64,000 nucleotides of DNA from Sporosarcina ureilytica. Lineage in GTDB: Bacteria > Bacillota > Bacilli > Bacillales_A > Planococcaceae. The stretch lies in contig NZ_CP017560.1 in NCBI RefSeq assembly GCF_001753205.1, positions 3,286,001 to 3,350,000 on the forward strand. The letters run 5' to 3'. Below are positions 1-9,031 of the stretch, piece by piece. A program made the position numbers and the translations under genes. The notes under the pieces were generated by a model. The model worked only from the letters and a program-made list of their open reading frames with translations. It did no database searches and was not told the DNA's origin. Numbering within the stretch: the stretch's first letter is position 1; every line of letters starts with the position of its first letter.

Positions 1-1
1 C

Positions 2-607
2 GTTGATATTACACCTAATACAATCATTTCAATCACGGATGCTGAAGGAAAAACCATTTACGAGCGTCCAAAACAAAAAAAGAAACAAATCATGTCCGAA
101 CAGGATGCTTTCGTTCTTACGCATCTCATGACAGGCATGTTCGATCCAGTATTCAATGATTACTCTGCGGCAACAGGGCTTTCTATGCGCCAAAAGCAAA
201 CGAGACCGTATGCAGCAAAATCAGGCACAACCATTTCCGACCAATATTTAATCGGCTTCACACCGTCTCTAACAGCCGGAGTTTGGAACGGCTTTGACGT
301 TGGCAAACAACTCGAAACAATTGAGGACAAAGCGGCTACGAAAAAAATATGGATTGAGTTTATGGAAGAAGTTCACAGTGGAAAGACGCCTGAACCATTC
401 ATTCCACCAAAAGGTGTCAGCAGTGTGATTGTCGACGTTGAAACGGGCGGCCTTGCTGTTGCAGAATGCGAACGCCAACGCCTTATCTATGTCAAAGAGA
501 AAGATGTCCCACAAAAATTATGCACAGACAAATCACTTCAGCAAATGAAGTCTTCAAACAAGGAGGACAAAGGATTTAATTTATTCCCATTTTCGTTTTT
601 TGATTGA
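2..607 (+). CDS. pbpG: class A penicillin-binding protein, C-terminal part (PbpG-like)
   Basis: C-terminal part of a bifunctional glycosyltransferase/transpeptidase that polymerises and cross-links peptidoglycan outside the membrane. The frame is open from the window edge, so the glycosyltransferase domain and the SxxK active-site motif lie outside. What remains contains the KSGT form of the transpeptidase KTG triad (near base 218), followed by the strand DQYLIGFTP, and ends in a serine- and lysine-containing tail. The neighbouring ywhD and ywhB-like genes match the B. subtilis ywhE(pbpG)-ywhD-ywhB order, which favours PbpG (PBP2d), a PBP tied to sporulation. Another class A PBP cannot be excluded from the fragment alone. 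Confidence 0.8.
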   Translation, partial: VDITPNTIISITDAEGKTIYERPKQKKKQIMSEQDAFVLTHLMTGMFDPVFNDYSAATGLSMRQKQTRPYAAKSGTTISDQYLIGFTPSLTAGVWNGFDVGKQLETIEDKAATKKIWIEFMEEVHSGKTPEPFIPPKGVSSVIVDVETGGLAVAECERQRLIYVKEKDVPQKLCTDKSLQQMKSSNKEDKGFNLFPFSFFD

Positions 608-715
608 ATTTGAGTTTGTGTGTGAGGAATCCGTAGTGGCGGGGGGAGGAATTCAACGAATAATGTGCGGAACTCACGCTCTCCCCTTCTCCAATAATGT
701 TTTCCCCAAAAATTT

Positions 716-756
716 AAAAGCCTCTTTCCCTTATAAAACGGAAAGAGGCTTTTTAC
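716..756 (+). terminator. rho-independent terminator after the PBP gene
   Basis: A 13-bp perfect stem, AAAGCCTCTTTCC with GGAAAGAGGCTTT, followed by T residues. It lies about 110 bases after the PBP stop codon. Confidence 0.85.
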
Positions 757-935
757 CATTTTGGCAAAGTCAACGAGCATAGTTATCGTGCTTGGGTTAG
801 ATTGATAACCATGCCCTGTCAACTTTACTCACGATGGTAGTCCTAGCTTTACATTTGTAAGCTATACTATATAGTGTACTTCGTTTGTGGTGGACATTCA
901 ACTTAACCGACATAAACGTTCAGCAAATTGTGAAC
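757..935. other. intergenic region with a short hairpin
   Basis: Together with the preceding terminator this fills the gap between two convergent genes. The only structure I see is an imperfect hairpin near 847-867 (TAGCTTTACA then TGTAAGCTA). It has no convincing reading frame. Confidence 0.4.
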
Positions 936-1451
936 TTAAACTGTCAGTGCTTCGTGTAATTCAGCTGAACTGCGATCCCAAAGTTCTTTATTATGGCCTT
1001 CTAGAAATTCAGCAAGTACCCTTTTTGATGGTTCGTCCATTTCATCAACGATAATACGCCCTTTCATAGAACGGTCCATTTTATTCATATGCTCTACAAA
1101 ATTTTTGTATCCGCGGCGAATCGAGCGGTCAATCACCATTTCACAAGCAGTCACGCCGGCATAATACGGTCCTTCTTCTTTATATTCAATTGTTACCCAG
1201 ATTAACCAATATTTTTTTCCATTTGCAGATTCCTCACGTGTCGGTAGAAATTTAATCCCACGCTCAATCGGGCTTCTTGCATGCATGGCACCGATTTCTA
1301 TCGTAGCGACTTCCTCTTCTACATCAATGATGACGGGCGTCACGTTTTCCAAAGACAATGACCCGATACCAAAACCTTTATGGCCATCAGTCGGATCGTT
1401 TTTAATAATGGTGAATCCCATTTTAGGTTGCTTGTTTTGCTCATTCCCCAT
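936..1451 (-). CDS. ywhD: YwhD family protein
   Basis: A 171-residue soluble protein of the YwhD family, which is conserved in Bacillales and has no established biochemical function. It starts MGNEQNKQPKMGFTIIKNDP, contains the segment GAMHARSPIERGIKF near residue 55, and has no signal peptide or membrane segment. It is convergent to the PBP gene and divergent from the small tautomerase gene, with 66 bases between the two starts. The same neighbours occur in B. subtilis, which supports the family assignment. No function is claimed. Confidence 0.85.
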   Translation of the reverse strand: MGNEQNKQPKMGFTIIKNDPTDGHKGFGIGSLSLENVTPVIIDVEEEVATIEIGAMHARSPIERGIKFLPTREESANGKKYWLIWVTIEYKEEGPYYAGVTACEMVIDRSIRRGYKNFVEHMNKMDRSMKGRIIVDEMDEPSKRVLAEFLEGHNKELWDRSSAELHEALTV

Positions 1452-1517
1452 TTAGTTACCCCTCCAACTTTGATAATATCATTAGTATACTGGATATTGA
1501 GGAGGTGGGGAAAGAAA

Positions 1518-1712
1518 ATGCCATACGTCACTGTGAAAATGTTTGAAGGACGAACGGATGAACAGAAAAAAGCACTTTGCGAGAGAGTAACAGCAGCAGT
1601 TGTTGAAACGACTGGGGCACCCGCTGAAAACGTCGTTGTTTTTATTGAAGAAATGAAAAAAAGCGACTATGCCGTCGCTGGAAAACGACTGATTGATCAG
1701 GAAGAGAACTAA
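1518..1712 (+). CDS. 4-oxalocrotonate tautomerase family protein
   Basis: A 64-residue member of the 4-oxalocrotonate tautomerase family, which forms oligomers and uses the N-terminal proline, exposed after Met removal, as general base in keto-enol tautomerisation. The protein begins M-P-Y-V-T-V and has the usual helix with TDEQKKALCERVT, so Pro2 is present. The ATG at 1518 is chosen because it gives the obligatory Pro2 and follows GGAGGTGGGG by a normal spacing, although the frame is open further upstream. It corresponds to B. subtilis YwhB by size and position. The physiological substrate is unknown. Confidence 0.85.
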   Translation: MPYVTVKMFEGRTDEQKKALCERVTAAVVETTGAPAENVVVFIEEMKKSDYAVAGKRLIDQEEN

Positions 1713-1730
1713 CCCGTTTAGTCATACAAA

Positions 1731-1778
1731 AAACTTGGTCTCAATCGACATCTGTTTTGTCAATCGAGACCAAGTTTT
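1731..1778. terminator. bidirectional terminator between tautomerase and ywgA
   Basis: A long stem, CTTGGTCTCAATCGAC paired with GTCAATCGAGACCAAG, followed by a T-run on the plus strand and preceded by A-runs. It sits between two convergent genes. Confidence 0.8.
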
Positions 1779-2292
1779 AATTTGCCGCAAGTCCTTCAAG
1801 GTGATGAATAAAATCAAATGCGGTATTCATCTCTACATCAGAAAACTTTAATTTATTTTTCACGATGTGCACTTTTTCAATTTGCTCTTGTTTCGAAAGA
1901 TGGTCAAAGTATAATAGCGTTGAGACGAGCTCTAGAAAACGTGATGTTTTACTTTGCATTTCTTGAATAAACACTTCTAATGTATTCGATTCTTGCTTTG
2001 TCGTTTCAAGAAAGCTTACACCTTCCTCCGAAACTCTGTATTTGTATTGTACATAAGAACCTTTATCCATACATTCTTCATTCAAAAATCCCATCTCACA
2101 TAGTTCTTCAACGCGCAATGTTAATTCCTCCGAATAAGGCCCATACATATGTAATTGGAACTTCTCTGCAAATGGAAATTGCATCTTCTTTGCAATAAAA
2201 ATCATTTTTTGTAACTTTTTCCGCCCAGTTACTTCTTCTGCTAGCGAAATAAACTGAACAATTTTTGCATGTTCTTGCAGCAAAATGTCCAC
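1777..2292 (-). CDS. ywgA: YwgA family protein
   Basis: A 171-residue cytosolic protein of the YwgA family (conserved in Bacilli, function unknown). The N-terminal half has a helix-rich segment including GRKKLQKMIFIAKKM and MYGPYSEEL, reminiscent of SocA/YozE-type small domains. No catalytic motif or membrane segment is visible. It starts five bases after the end of ywfO on the same strand, so the two are almost certainly one transcript. The pairing with ywfO is conserved in B. subtilis. Confidence 0.75.
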   Translation of the reverse strand: MDILLQEHAKIVQFISLAEEVTGRKKLQKMIFIAKKMQFPFAEKFQLHMYGPYSEELTLRVEELCEMGFLNEECMDKGSYVQYKYRVSEEGVSFLETTKQESNTLEVFIQEMQSKTSRFLELVSTLLYFDHLSKQEQIEKVHIVKNKLKFSDVEMNTAFDFIHHLEGLAAN

Positions 2293-2297
2293 CCTTT

Positions 2298-3596
2298 CTA
2301 ATTTTTCAACATCTGTAAAATCTGTCTATACACAGGATTCTTTTCTTTACCTTCTTCTAGTAAATCCGCTGGAAAATAAAGTTTATGGTCAGTCCGTCTC
2401 TTGCCAGATACCGCATCAACAATATCGGATGACCGGGAAAGCTCCCTTAATTCACTGTTAGGCATTTTTAAAAAGATAGGCAACCGTTCATTTTCCTCCC
2501 CTGGTCTATAAAAGTCATACGGTAAGTCCGACGACGAATCAACGACTAGGTAATACTCCGGATCTATGCCAGCTTCTTTAAATAACTTTTCAAGCTCATG
2601 TAGCTTTCTATACTCAGCGGCTGGGTTAAATTCAACGTATTGAAATAGTTTTCGATTTAAAAACCGATAACTTAAATCTCTTAAAATCCAATCGGACTCT
2701 TTTGTCCACATTTGGAAATACGTTGTGATCACACCTTCGTCTAGTGCAATATAATCTTCTAAATCAATGTCTTTATTAAAAAACGTCAGAAAATGAACAG
2801 GTTCTTGTCCAAATGTATAACCTGCTTCAAATAAATGCTTGGCCCGATGTAGAATTTTCGTTAATATAACTTCTGCGCTACGGGAAACTGGATGAAAATA
2901 AACTTGCCAGTACATTTGATAGCGACTCATAATGTAATCTTCCACCGCATGCATACCACTAGATTTTACAACCGCCTGGTCTTCTGCTGGGCGCATGACT
3001 CGTAAAATACGCTCCATATCAAAATGGCCATAAGAAACACCCGTATAATAAGCATCACGCTGTAAATAATCCATCCGATCTGCGTCTATTTGGCTCGAAA
3101 TCAGGCTAACGACTAGTTTATCAGGATACGTTTTCCCAATGACATCTGCAACTTTCTGAGGGAATTTTTCCGAAACGCGTTGCAGCACTTGATTCACTTC
3201 GGTGTTTCCGAGAAGAATTTTCTGCGTAAACAGTTCGTGGTCTAGATTGAATACATTTTCGAATGCATGTGAGTAAGGGCCATGGCCTAGATCGTGAAGC
3301 AATGCTGCGCAAAGCGTGACAAGTCTCTCTTCCTCATCCCATTCAGGCCTTCCGCTGAAACCATCGTCAATAATTCTCCGCACGATTTCATATACACCGA
3401 GCGAGTGTTGAAAACGACTATGCTCAGCACCGTGGAAAACGAGATACGTAGTGCCCAGTTGCTTAATGCGTCGCAGCCTTTGAAATTCACGTGTGCCAAT
3501 AATATCCCAAATCACTCTATCTCGTACATGGATATAGCGGTGTACGGGATCTTTAAAAACTTTTTCTTCTTTTAGCTTTTCATTTTTATAGCCCAT
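2298..3596 (-). CDS. ywfO: HD-domain phosphohydrolase, YwfO type
   Basis: A 432-residue HD-superfamily protein related to deoxynucleoside triphosphate triphosphohydrolases. The metal-binding histidines and aspartates are visible: H in HGAEHSRFQHSLGVYE, the HD doublet in LLHDLGHGPYSHAFE, and a later D in SQIDADRMDYL. The start is placed at the ATG giving MGYKNEKL, because an excellent TACGGAGGTG ribosome binding site sits directly upstream. An in-frame ATG 39 bases earlier lacks one. It is probably cotranscribed with ywgA. The family is known for HD phosphohydrolase activity; the exact substrate here is inferred, not seen. Confidence 0.85.
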   Translation of the reverse strand: MGYKNEKLKEEKVFKDPVHRYIHVRDRVIWDIIGTREFQRLRRIKQLGTTYLVFHGAEHSRFQHSLGVYEIVRRIIDDGFSGRPEWDEEERLVTLCAALLHDLGHGPYSHAFENVFNLDHELFTQKILLGNTEVNQVLQRVSEKFPQKVADVIGKTYPDKLVVSLISSQIDADRMDYLQRDAYYTGVSYGHFDMERILRVMRPAEDQAVVKSSGMHAVEDYIMSRYQMYWQVYFHPVSRSAEVILTKILHRAKHLFEAGYTFGQEPVHFLTFFNKDIDLEDYIALDEGVITTYFQMWTKESDWILRDLSYRFLNRKLFQYVEFNPAAEYRKLHELEKLFKEAGIDPEYYLVVDSSSDLPYDFYRPGEENERLPIFLKMPNSELRELSRSSDIVDAVSGKRRTDHKLYFPADLLEEGKEKNPVYRQILQMLKN

Positions 3597-3773
3597 TTCA
3601 CACCTCCGTAAACTGCTTCTATCTATTGTACTCAAAAAATGTGTATCTCGAAAGCCACAGCGCTAAGAAATTCTAGAAAAAGAGTAAACAATGAGTTTAA
3701 CGAATGAATAAAATAATGATTGACTGTACACACTGTCAATAGAAAGAGATTATCATGGCTAGGAGGCAAGACA

Positions 3774-4403
3774 ATGGTGAAAATTAGGCAGGATGCTTGG
3801 TTGGAAGAAAACGATATTTTATTAGCAGAGACAGTGCTCAGGCACGTTCGTGAAGGTAGTACCCAATTAAGTGCGTTTGAAGAAGTTGGCGATGCACTCA
3901 ATCGTACAGCGGCCGCTTGTGGATTTAGATGGAACGCCGTTGTTCGCAGAGAATATGAAGAAGAACTAGAAGAAGCAAAAAAGGAACGTAAACAGGCGAT
4001 GCGTATGCTTGGGAATGATTTTAAAAGACGCGGACAACAACTGTATACGCCTACACAAGGAAGTCACGAAGAAAACAAGATTGCAATTCCTTTGTCGGCA
4101 TTATCCTTAGATACTGTTATCGCTTATCTCGTTCGACTCCATCATAGCGGAGGTGGCGACGTTGAATCGCTTCGCTGGCGACAAACAGCAAAAGCAGCTA
4201 CCGAAACGATCGAAAAACTAGAAAAAGAAATTGCTAATTTAAAAGAAGAGAATGCTACACTACGCTCCGATTACGAACAATTTGTCCAAATTATGAATCG
4301 TGCTCGTCGTCTCGTCACATTAGACGATGATGTTCGCAGCGCACCAACATTTACAATGGAGCAAAATGGAAACTTAGTCGCAAAAGAACCGCCGATTCAC
4401 TAA
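3774..4403 (+). CDS. rsfA: RsfA family prespore transcriptional regulator
   Basis: A 209-residue DNA-binding protein of the RsfA family, which in B. subtilis modulates SigF-dependent transcription in the forespore. The N-terminal Myb/SANT-like domain is clear: RQDAWLEENDILLAETVL and AAACGFRWNAVVRREYEEEL. It is followed by a basic region and a C-terminal coiled coil of about 40 residues (ETIEKLEKEIANLKEEN). The ATG at 3774 follows AGGAGG and gives the usual family N-terminus, so the upstream in-frame ATG is rejected. This supports an endospore former. Confidence 0.88.
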   Translation: MVKIRQDAWLEENDILLAETVLRHVREGSTQLSAFEEVGDALNRTAAACGFRWNAVVRREYEEELEEAKKERKQAMRMLGNDFKRRGQQLYTPTQGSHEENKIAIPLSALSLDTVIAYLVRLHHSGGGDVESLRWRQTAKAATETIEKLEKEIANLKEENATLRSDYEQFVQIMNRARRLVTLDDDVRSAPTFTMEQNGNLVAKEPPIH

Positions 4404-4420
4404 GTATCGGCGGTTTTTTC
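4387..4420 (+). terminator. rsfA terminator
   Basis: Ten-base-pair stem AACCGCCGAT / ATCGGCGGTT followed by T6. Its left arm overlaps the last codons of rsfA. Confidence 0.85.
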
Positions 4421-4514
4421 TTATTTTAATCTTTTTGATGATTTAGCTTTGATGACGTCTAGTAAATAAATGCGCGCCTCGGGTCATAAGCCAATCAGGT
4501 CTAAACGGCACCTT

Positions 4515-5357
4515 TTACTTTTGAGACAACATTTTCTTGTTGCGTTCGAAAACCCGATGTAAGTAAAATGAGTACAGTTCCATTTCATCAGGTTGGAAGC
4601 TACTAAATTTTACGCCGTCCGCAAATTTATTTAATAATTTTTGCGTGCGGATGACGACGTCGCTTACTGTTAATGAAATGCCTAACAATTCCTCTAAAGA
4701 AGCCATTACTTCAGGGCGGATATTTGGATACTCAAACTTTGTCGTTTCTCCCTGTAATCCTATCTCATATAAATCTCGAATTAATGTTGCCCGATCTGCG
4801 CCGCTTCCCTCGACACAAAGATACACTTGCACGGCGATTCCATGACGAAGTCTTCGCTGTGAAATGCCTGCAAATTTTCGGCCGTCAATACTTAAATCAT
4901 AAGATCCTGGACAATAAGAGCCAACAATTTCATAAGCTTTGATGCGCTCCCCGGCCTCTGGAAATAAAAGTCGAACAAATGCTAACATCACCTCATACCC
5001 CGTTGGTATGTCAATTGCCGTATCTTTTTCGGAAAGTATAATAGATATGTTTAAAATGCCTCGGTCAAGTACAACTGCTAATCCACCAGAATTTCTAACA
5101 ATAGATTGGTAGCCTATTTCTTCCAACCGACGCACGGCTTCCGAAATATACGGTAGCCGATGATCTTGAATGCCGAGAACGATTGTCTCATCATGGACCC
5201 AAGTACGTACAATAGGCGCGCTCATTTGTTGGCCAACAAGATGACAAAGCGCGTCATCTGCAGCAAAAGATTCGAGTGCCGAGCGACTGCGCGCACTCAT
5301 AGATTCGTCTACAAATCGCCATTCGGGGATTCGTAAAAATGATTCATATGCTGACAT
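4515..5357 (-). CDS. lipL: octanoyl-[GcvH]:protein N-octanoyltransferase
   Basis: About 280 residues. LipL moves the octanoyl group from GcvH to the E2 subunits of 2-oxo acid dehydrogenases during lipoate assembly in Gram-positive bacteria. The biotin/lipoate protein ligase fold is recognisable (VRNSGGLAVVLDRGILNIS), as is the active-site stretch GSYCPGSYDLSIDGRKFAG. This puts the acyl-accepting Cys near residue 149 and the conserved Lys near 161. Of two possible ATGs six bases apart, the inner one is chosen because its spacing to GGAG is nine bases rather than three. It follows pta by 17 bases, so the two are cotranscribed. Confidence 0.9.
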   Translation of the reverse strand: MSAYESFLRIPEWRFVDESMSARSRSALESFAADDALCHLVGQQMSAPIVRTWVHDETIVLGIQDHRLPYISEAVRRLEEIGYQSIVRNSGGLAVVLDRGILNISIILSEKDTAIDIPTGYEVMLAFVRLLFPEAGERIKAYEIVGSYCPGSYDLSIDGRKFAGISQRRLRHGIAVQVYLCVEGSGADRATLIRDLYEIGLQGETTKFEYPNIRPEVMASLEELLGISLTVSDVVIRTQKLLNKFADGVKFSSFQPDEMELYSFYLHRVFERNKKMLSQK

Positions 5358-5374
5358 AAACATTATCTCCTGTT

Positions 5375-6343
5375 TTATAAACTTTGAGCAGCAGTCATTA
5401 AACTTAATTTGTACACATCGTCTGCTGAACAGCCGCGTGACAAGTCATTTACAGGCATGTTCAACCCCTGTAAGATTGGCCCGATTGCTTCGTATCCACC
5501 GAGGCGCTCTGTTAATTTATAGCCAATGTTTCCTGCTTCAAGCGATGGAAACACAAATACGTTGGCATCTCCTTGAATTTCTGATTCAGGTGCTTTCGTT
5601 TTCGCAACCTCAGGAACATAAGCTGCGTCGAATTGAAACTCGCCGTCAAGTGTCAACTCTGGCGCTAACTCTTTTGCGATTTTCACTGCGTCTGCCACTT
5701 TTGTTGTTTCTTCTGTCACTGCTGAACCTTTTGTGGAAAACGATAACATTGCAACACGAGGATCAATGCCAAAAGATCGAGCTGTTTTTGCACTTTCAAC
5801 CGCAATTTCAGCAAGTTCTTGGGATGTTGGTGCTACCGTGATTGCACAATCAGCAAATACAAGTTTTTCTTCACCTTTCATCATAATAAACGCACCACTT
5901 GTCTTTGATACGCCAGGTTTCGTACGAATAATTTGCAATGCAGGGCGAACCGTATCTGCTGTTGAATGAATCGCACCACTGACCAAACCATCTGCACGCC
6001 CTGTGTAGACAAGCATCGTACCAAAGTAATTCACATTTTTTAGAAGTTCCTGTGCTTGCTCAACCGTATTTCTTCCAGCACGACGCTCCACAAAATGATT
6101 AACAAGCTCATCAAAGTATGTAACCTTCAAAGGATCAATTATTTCGATATCTTTTAAATCAACAGATGCCTCGACTGCAGCATTTCTAACTTCCTCTTCA
6201 CTTCCAAGAAGAATTGGTTTTACAATTCCCTCTTCTGCTAGACGAACCGCAGCTTGTAGAACTCTTGCATCCGTTCCTTCTGGCAATACAATTGTTTTAT
6301 CGTGTCCTTGTAAATTTGCTTTCACTTTATTGAATAAATCCAT
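5375..6343 (-). CDS. pta: phosphate acetyltransferase
   Basis: A 322-residue phosphotransacetylase interconverting acetyl-CoA plus phosphate with acetyl phosphate plus CoA in overflow metabolism. Family segments are visible throughout: TIVLPEGTDARVL at the N-terminus, GLVSGAIHSTADTVRPALQ, FADCAITVAPTSQELAEIA, and the C-terminal NIGYKLTERLGG. The length matches B. subtilis Pta and there is no regulatory N-terminal extension. GGAAGGCAGGG precedes the ATG. It heads a two-gene operon with lipL. This also agrees with the B. subtilis pta-ywfL neighbourhood. Confidence 0.96.
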   Translation of the reverse strand: MDLFNKVKANLQGHDKTIVLPEGTDARVLQAAVRLAEEGIVKPILLGSEEEVRNAAVEASVDLKDIEIIDPLKVTYFDELVNHFVERRAGRNTVEQAQELLKNVNYFGTMLVYTGRADGLVSGAIHSTADTVRPALQIIRTKPGVSKTSGAFIMMKGEEKLVFADCAITVAPTSQELAEIAVESAKTARSFGIDPRVAMLSFSTKGSAVTEETTKVADAVKIAKELAPELTLDGEFQFDAAYVPEVAKTKAPESEIQGDANVFVFPSLEAGNIGYKLTERLGGYEAIGPILQGLNMPVNDLSRGCSADDVYKLSLMTAAQSL

Positions 6344-6520
6344 CCTAAATCCCTGCCTTCCGGTTATTCCATACTTCTAGCATACACCAATCCGACGGCC
6401 GTTAAAAGAAACACACTTCATGTCAAATTAGTGACAACGACGCGTCTTAAAGGTCTTTATTTTCGGAATATGCTACACTGTTTCGTGATGAAATAAATCA
6501 TAAAAAGGAGCGTCTTACAA

Positions 6521-7270
6521 ATGAATGAAGCAGCTATCACATTAGATGGTTGGTATGCGTTGCATGACCTTCGTACAATGGATTGGACATCTTGGAAAAT
6601 GATTTCCAAAGAAGAACGTCAAACAATTATCGAGGAGTTCCATCAATACCTCGATAAACTAGAACAAGCCCATGATGAAAAAATCGGTAGCCATGCCTTT
6701 TATACAGTCGTTGGACAAAAAGCTGATTTTATGATTATGATTTTACGTCCGACAATGGATGAGTTACAGGAACTTGAAACAGAGTTTAATAAACTTGCGA
6801 TTGCAGATTTCACAATACCTGCCTACTCATACGTTTCTGTTGTGGAATTATCGAACTACTTAGCTGGCGAGTCTGATGAAGACCCGTACCAAAACCCGTA
6901 CATTCGCGGACGCTTATACCCAGAACTGCCACGTAGTCAATACATTTGTTTCTATCCAATGGATAAAAAACGTGACGGCGAGGACAACTGGTACTTGCTT
7001 AATATGGAGAAACGTAAAAAGTTAATGTATGACCACGGGATGATCGGACGCAGTTATGCAGGTAAAATCCGCCAAATCATAACGGGATCCGTTGGGTTCG
7101 ACGATTACGAATGGGGCGTTACATTATTTTCAGACGACGTACTTCAATTCAAGAAAATTATTTATGAAATGCGTTTTGACGAAGTAAGTGCCCGCTATGC
7201 TGAATTTGGCTCATTCTTTGTTGGTACACGATTAGATAACGAACGCGTCGCAAAGTTTTTAGAAGTTTAA
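6521..7270 (+). CDS. hemQ: coproheme decarboxylase HemQ
   Basis: A 249-residue chlorite-dismutase-family protein that makes protoheme from coproheme in the coproporphyrin-dependent pathway of Gram-positive bacteria. The sequence shows the characteristic [10 protein letters not shown] segment with Tyr145 and the [15 protein letters not shown] segment with His172, residues expected for the catalytic tyrosine and the proximal heme ligand. AAAAGGAG precedes the ATG by a normal distance. It diverges from pta across about 180 bases, and a strong terminator follows, so it is probably monocistronic. It points to a Firmicute or actinobacterial heme pathway. Confidence 0.95.
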   Translation: MNEAAITLDGWYALHDLRTMDWTSWKMISKEERQTIIEEFHQYLDKLEQAHDEKIGSHAFYTVVGQKADFMIMILRPTMDELQELETEFNKLAIADFTIPAYSYVSVVELSNYLAGESDEDPYQNPYIRGRLYPELPRSQYICFYPMDKKRDGEDNWYLLNMEKRKKLMYDHGMIGRSYAGKIRQIITGSVGFDDYEWGVTLFSDDVLQFKKIIYEMRFDEVSARYAEFGSFFVGTRLDNERVAKFLEV

Positions 7271-7293
7271 TTTAAAAAAACATACGCTAATAA

Positions 7294-7330
7294 GCAGGTA
7301 GAGGAAATGCTTCCTCTGCCTGTTTTTCTA
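7294..7330 (+). terminator. hemQ terminator
   Basis: Stem CAGGTAGAGGAA / TTCCTCTGCCTG with one G-T pair and a four-base loop, followed by TTTTT. Confidence 0.85.
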
Positions 7331-7588
7331 TTTTCTAACGTATTTTGGAGACTGTTGAGCTACCCAGCCTTTGAACTACGGCCACCAGCATTCTTCAACT
7401 TTTTGTATACGTTTTTAACACATCACTTCTAAATTATCATTTTTATGCATACATTGGCATGAAGTCTGAAATGATATTGAAGATTCACAACTGAAGCCCT
7501 CCTCTTCCTTATGTCTAGCAAAATCACTGTTCATTTCAGACATTTTTTATTAAGATTGCGCATACATTCCTCTTGAGGAGGTTTTTCT
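7331..7588 (+). promoter_or_regulatory. probable cwlJ promoter region
   Basis: Non-coding region upstream of cwlJ. Two CATACATT strings (7448-7455 and 7561-7568) match the -10 consensus of sporulation sigma factor E. The second is too close to the start codon to work, so the first is the better candidate. No matching -35 was recognised. B. subtilis cwlJ is SigE-dependent, which makes the reading plausible but unproven. Confidence 0.25.
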
Positions 7589-8008
7589 TTGGCAGTGATT
7601 GCGTACAATCAGGCAGAAATCGAACTGCTTGCTCGATTAATGCGTGCTGAAGCGGAGGGGGATGGCCAACTAGGCATGCTCATGGTTGGCAATGTAGGGG
7701 TCAATCGGGTGCTTGGGGATTGTCTAGACTTTAAAGACATCCGTTCATTGGAACAAATGGTATTTCAACGACCGGGGGGATTTGAAGCAACGACGAAAGG
7801 TTATTTTTATCAACGAGCACGACCAGAAGATATCCTCCTTGCCAGACGTGTTGTGGCTGGAGAACGTTTCTCTCCTGCCAATCGTGCATTATGGTTTTTC
7901 ATGCCTACGGGTGCCTGCCCTGCCCAGTGGTTCGGTCAGTGGAATACAGGCCGTTATAAATCACATTGTTTTTTCTCACCTCTCGTGAGTGTATGTCCAA
8001 CGGTTTAA
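7589..8008 (+). CDS. cwlJ: spore cortex-lytic hydrolase CwlJ
   Basis: A 139-residue cell wall hydrolase of the SleB/CwlJ family, located in the spore coat, that degrades cortex peptidoglycan during germination in response to Ca-DPA. The catalytic-region signature ARLMRAEAEGDGQLGMLMVG lies at the N-terminus. The conserved RPGGFEA, GYFYQRAR and CPAQWFGQWNTGRYKSHCFF segments follow. As usual for CwlJ and unlike SleB there is no signal peptide or peptidoglycan-binding domain. Translation starts at TTG 7589, eight bases after GAGGAGG. gerQ follows on the same strand, as in other bacilli, and is needed for CwlJ localisation. Confidence 0.95.
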   Translation: MAVIAYNQAEIELLARLMRAEAEGDGQLGMLMVGNVGVNRVLGDCLDFKDIRSLEQMVFQRPGGFEATTKGYFYQRARPEDILLARRVVAGERFSPANRALWFFMPTGACPAQWFGQWNTGRYKSHCFFSPLVSVCPTV

Positions 8009-8089
8009 TAGTTCTTCTAGTGCCTTCTCCGTCTTTATGAAGCGAATGGCATAATAAAAAACGTATTTGATTAGTGAAAGGATGACGAC

Positions 8090-8476
8090 ATGGTCCAATA
8101 TTACTGGAATCCAAATTTCCAACAACCGAATTTTTTTAATCAAAATCCACAACAAATGGTGCCACCGCCTGTCACAATACCAACCGGTAGGCCAACTGGA
8201 TTGCCACAAGGTGAACAATCTTATATTGAAAACATTTTACGACTAAATATCGGAAAGCCAGGTACTTTTCATTTCTCTTTCGCACACACACTTGAACAGA
8301 CGTTGAACGTAAGAAATGTTGACGGTGTAGTGAAGGCAGCCGGGCGGGATCACGTCATCATTACAGAGACGTCTAGTGGGCACGATTTCCTTTTCCCGAT
8401 GATTTACTTTGATTACGCTGAATTCTATGAAGAGATGGAGTATTTCCCACAAACAATTGGAGAAAGAGAAATTTAA
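8090..8476 (+). CDS. gerQ: spore coat protein GerQ
   Basis: A 128-residue spore coat protein needed to hold CwlJ in the coat. The C-terminal GerQ domain is well conserved (SYIENILRLNIGKPGTFHFS and DHVIITETSSGHDFLFPMIYFDY). The N-terminal 45 residues are low-complexity and rich in Gln, Asn and Pro. B. subtilis GerQ is cross-linked by transglutaminase through lysines at positions 2, 4 and 5. This protein has no lysine before residue 50, although its Gln-rich arm could act as acyl donor. It lies 81 bases after cwlJ with AAAGGATG before the ATG, so the two are likely cotranscribed. Confidence 0.93.
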   Translation: MVQYYWNPNFQQPNFFNQNPQQMVPPPVTIPTGRPTGLPQGEQSYIENILRLNIGKPGTFHFSFAHTLEQTLNVRNVDGVVKAAGRDHVIITETSSGHDFLFPMIYFDYAEFYEEMEYFPQTIGEREI

Positions 8477-8493
8477 GTAGCCTTTTACAAACT

Positions 8494-8530
8494 AAAAGTA
8501 CCCCTAATCGTTAACAATAGGGGTACTTTT
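8494..8530. terminator. bidirectional terminator between gerQ and ywdK
   Basis: Perfect 12-bp stem AAAAGTACCCCT / AGGGGTACTTTT with A- and T-runs on the two sides, between convergent genes. Confidence 0.88.
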
Positions 8531-8617
8531 AAGCATGCATGGTATTGTAATTTCCGTTGTGAGGCTCTTTTCCGCTATCATGAGCAAATCAAAACAAAAA
8601 TGCTCTCCCCGTACATT

Positions 8618-9010
8618 TCATCCTTTTACCGCAGCAATGATTAACAAAATCCAACCGGCAATAAATAACACCCCGCCAATTGGGGTAATGGCACCAAGCA
8701 CGCCAACTCCTGACAGACTTAACGCATATAAACTTCCCGAAAAGATGATGATGCCCGCAAGCAGTAAATAACCTGCCCAATTCAGTTGCGGACTTGCTCC
8801 CCAAATCGAACTACTCGCTAAAATCCCAATCGCTAATAAGCCAAGCGCATGAAACATTTGATATTGTACGGCCGTTTCCCAAATCGCCAAATATCTCTCC
8901 GACAGTTTGTCCTTTAATCCGTGCGCACCGAATGCACCGAGCATAACAGCAATGGCTGCATTGACCGCGCCAGCAACAATAAAAAATGGCATCATAAAAC
9001 CTACTTTCAT
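8618..9010 (-). CDS. ywdK: DUF423 membrane protein YwdK
   Basis: A 130-residue integral membrane protein of the DUF423 family, function unknown. Four hydrophobic segments are visible (near residues 8-25, 50-65, 73-92 and 100-128), with the family signature [12 protein letters not shown] after the first and [13 protein letters not shown] in the second. The start is uncertain: the outer ATG has a poor ribosome binding site, while the ATG pair five codons later follows AGTAGG. It lies 21 bases after ywdI on the same strand, keeping the B. subtilis order. Confidence 0.85.
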   Translation of the reverse strand: MKVGFMMPFFIVAGAVNAAIAVMLGAFGAHGLKDKLSERYLAIWETAVQYQMFHALGLLAIGILASSSIWGASPQLNWAGYLLLAGIIIFSGSLYALSLSGVGVLGAITPIGGVLFIAGWILLIIAAVKG

Positions 9011-9031
9011 TTAATTGCTTTTATTTTTCCA

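Noticed and set aside
538..822. 94-codon minus-strand frame across the end of the PBP gene
   Set aside because: It covers the PBP terminator and coding region on the opposite strand, with no ribosome binding site.
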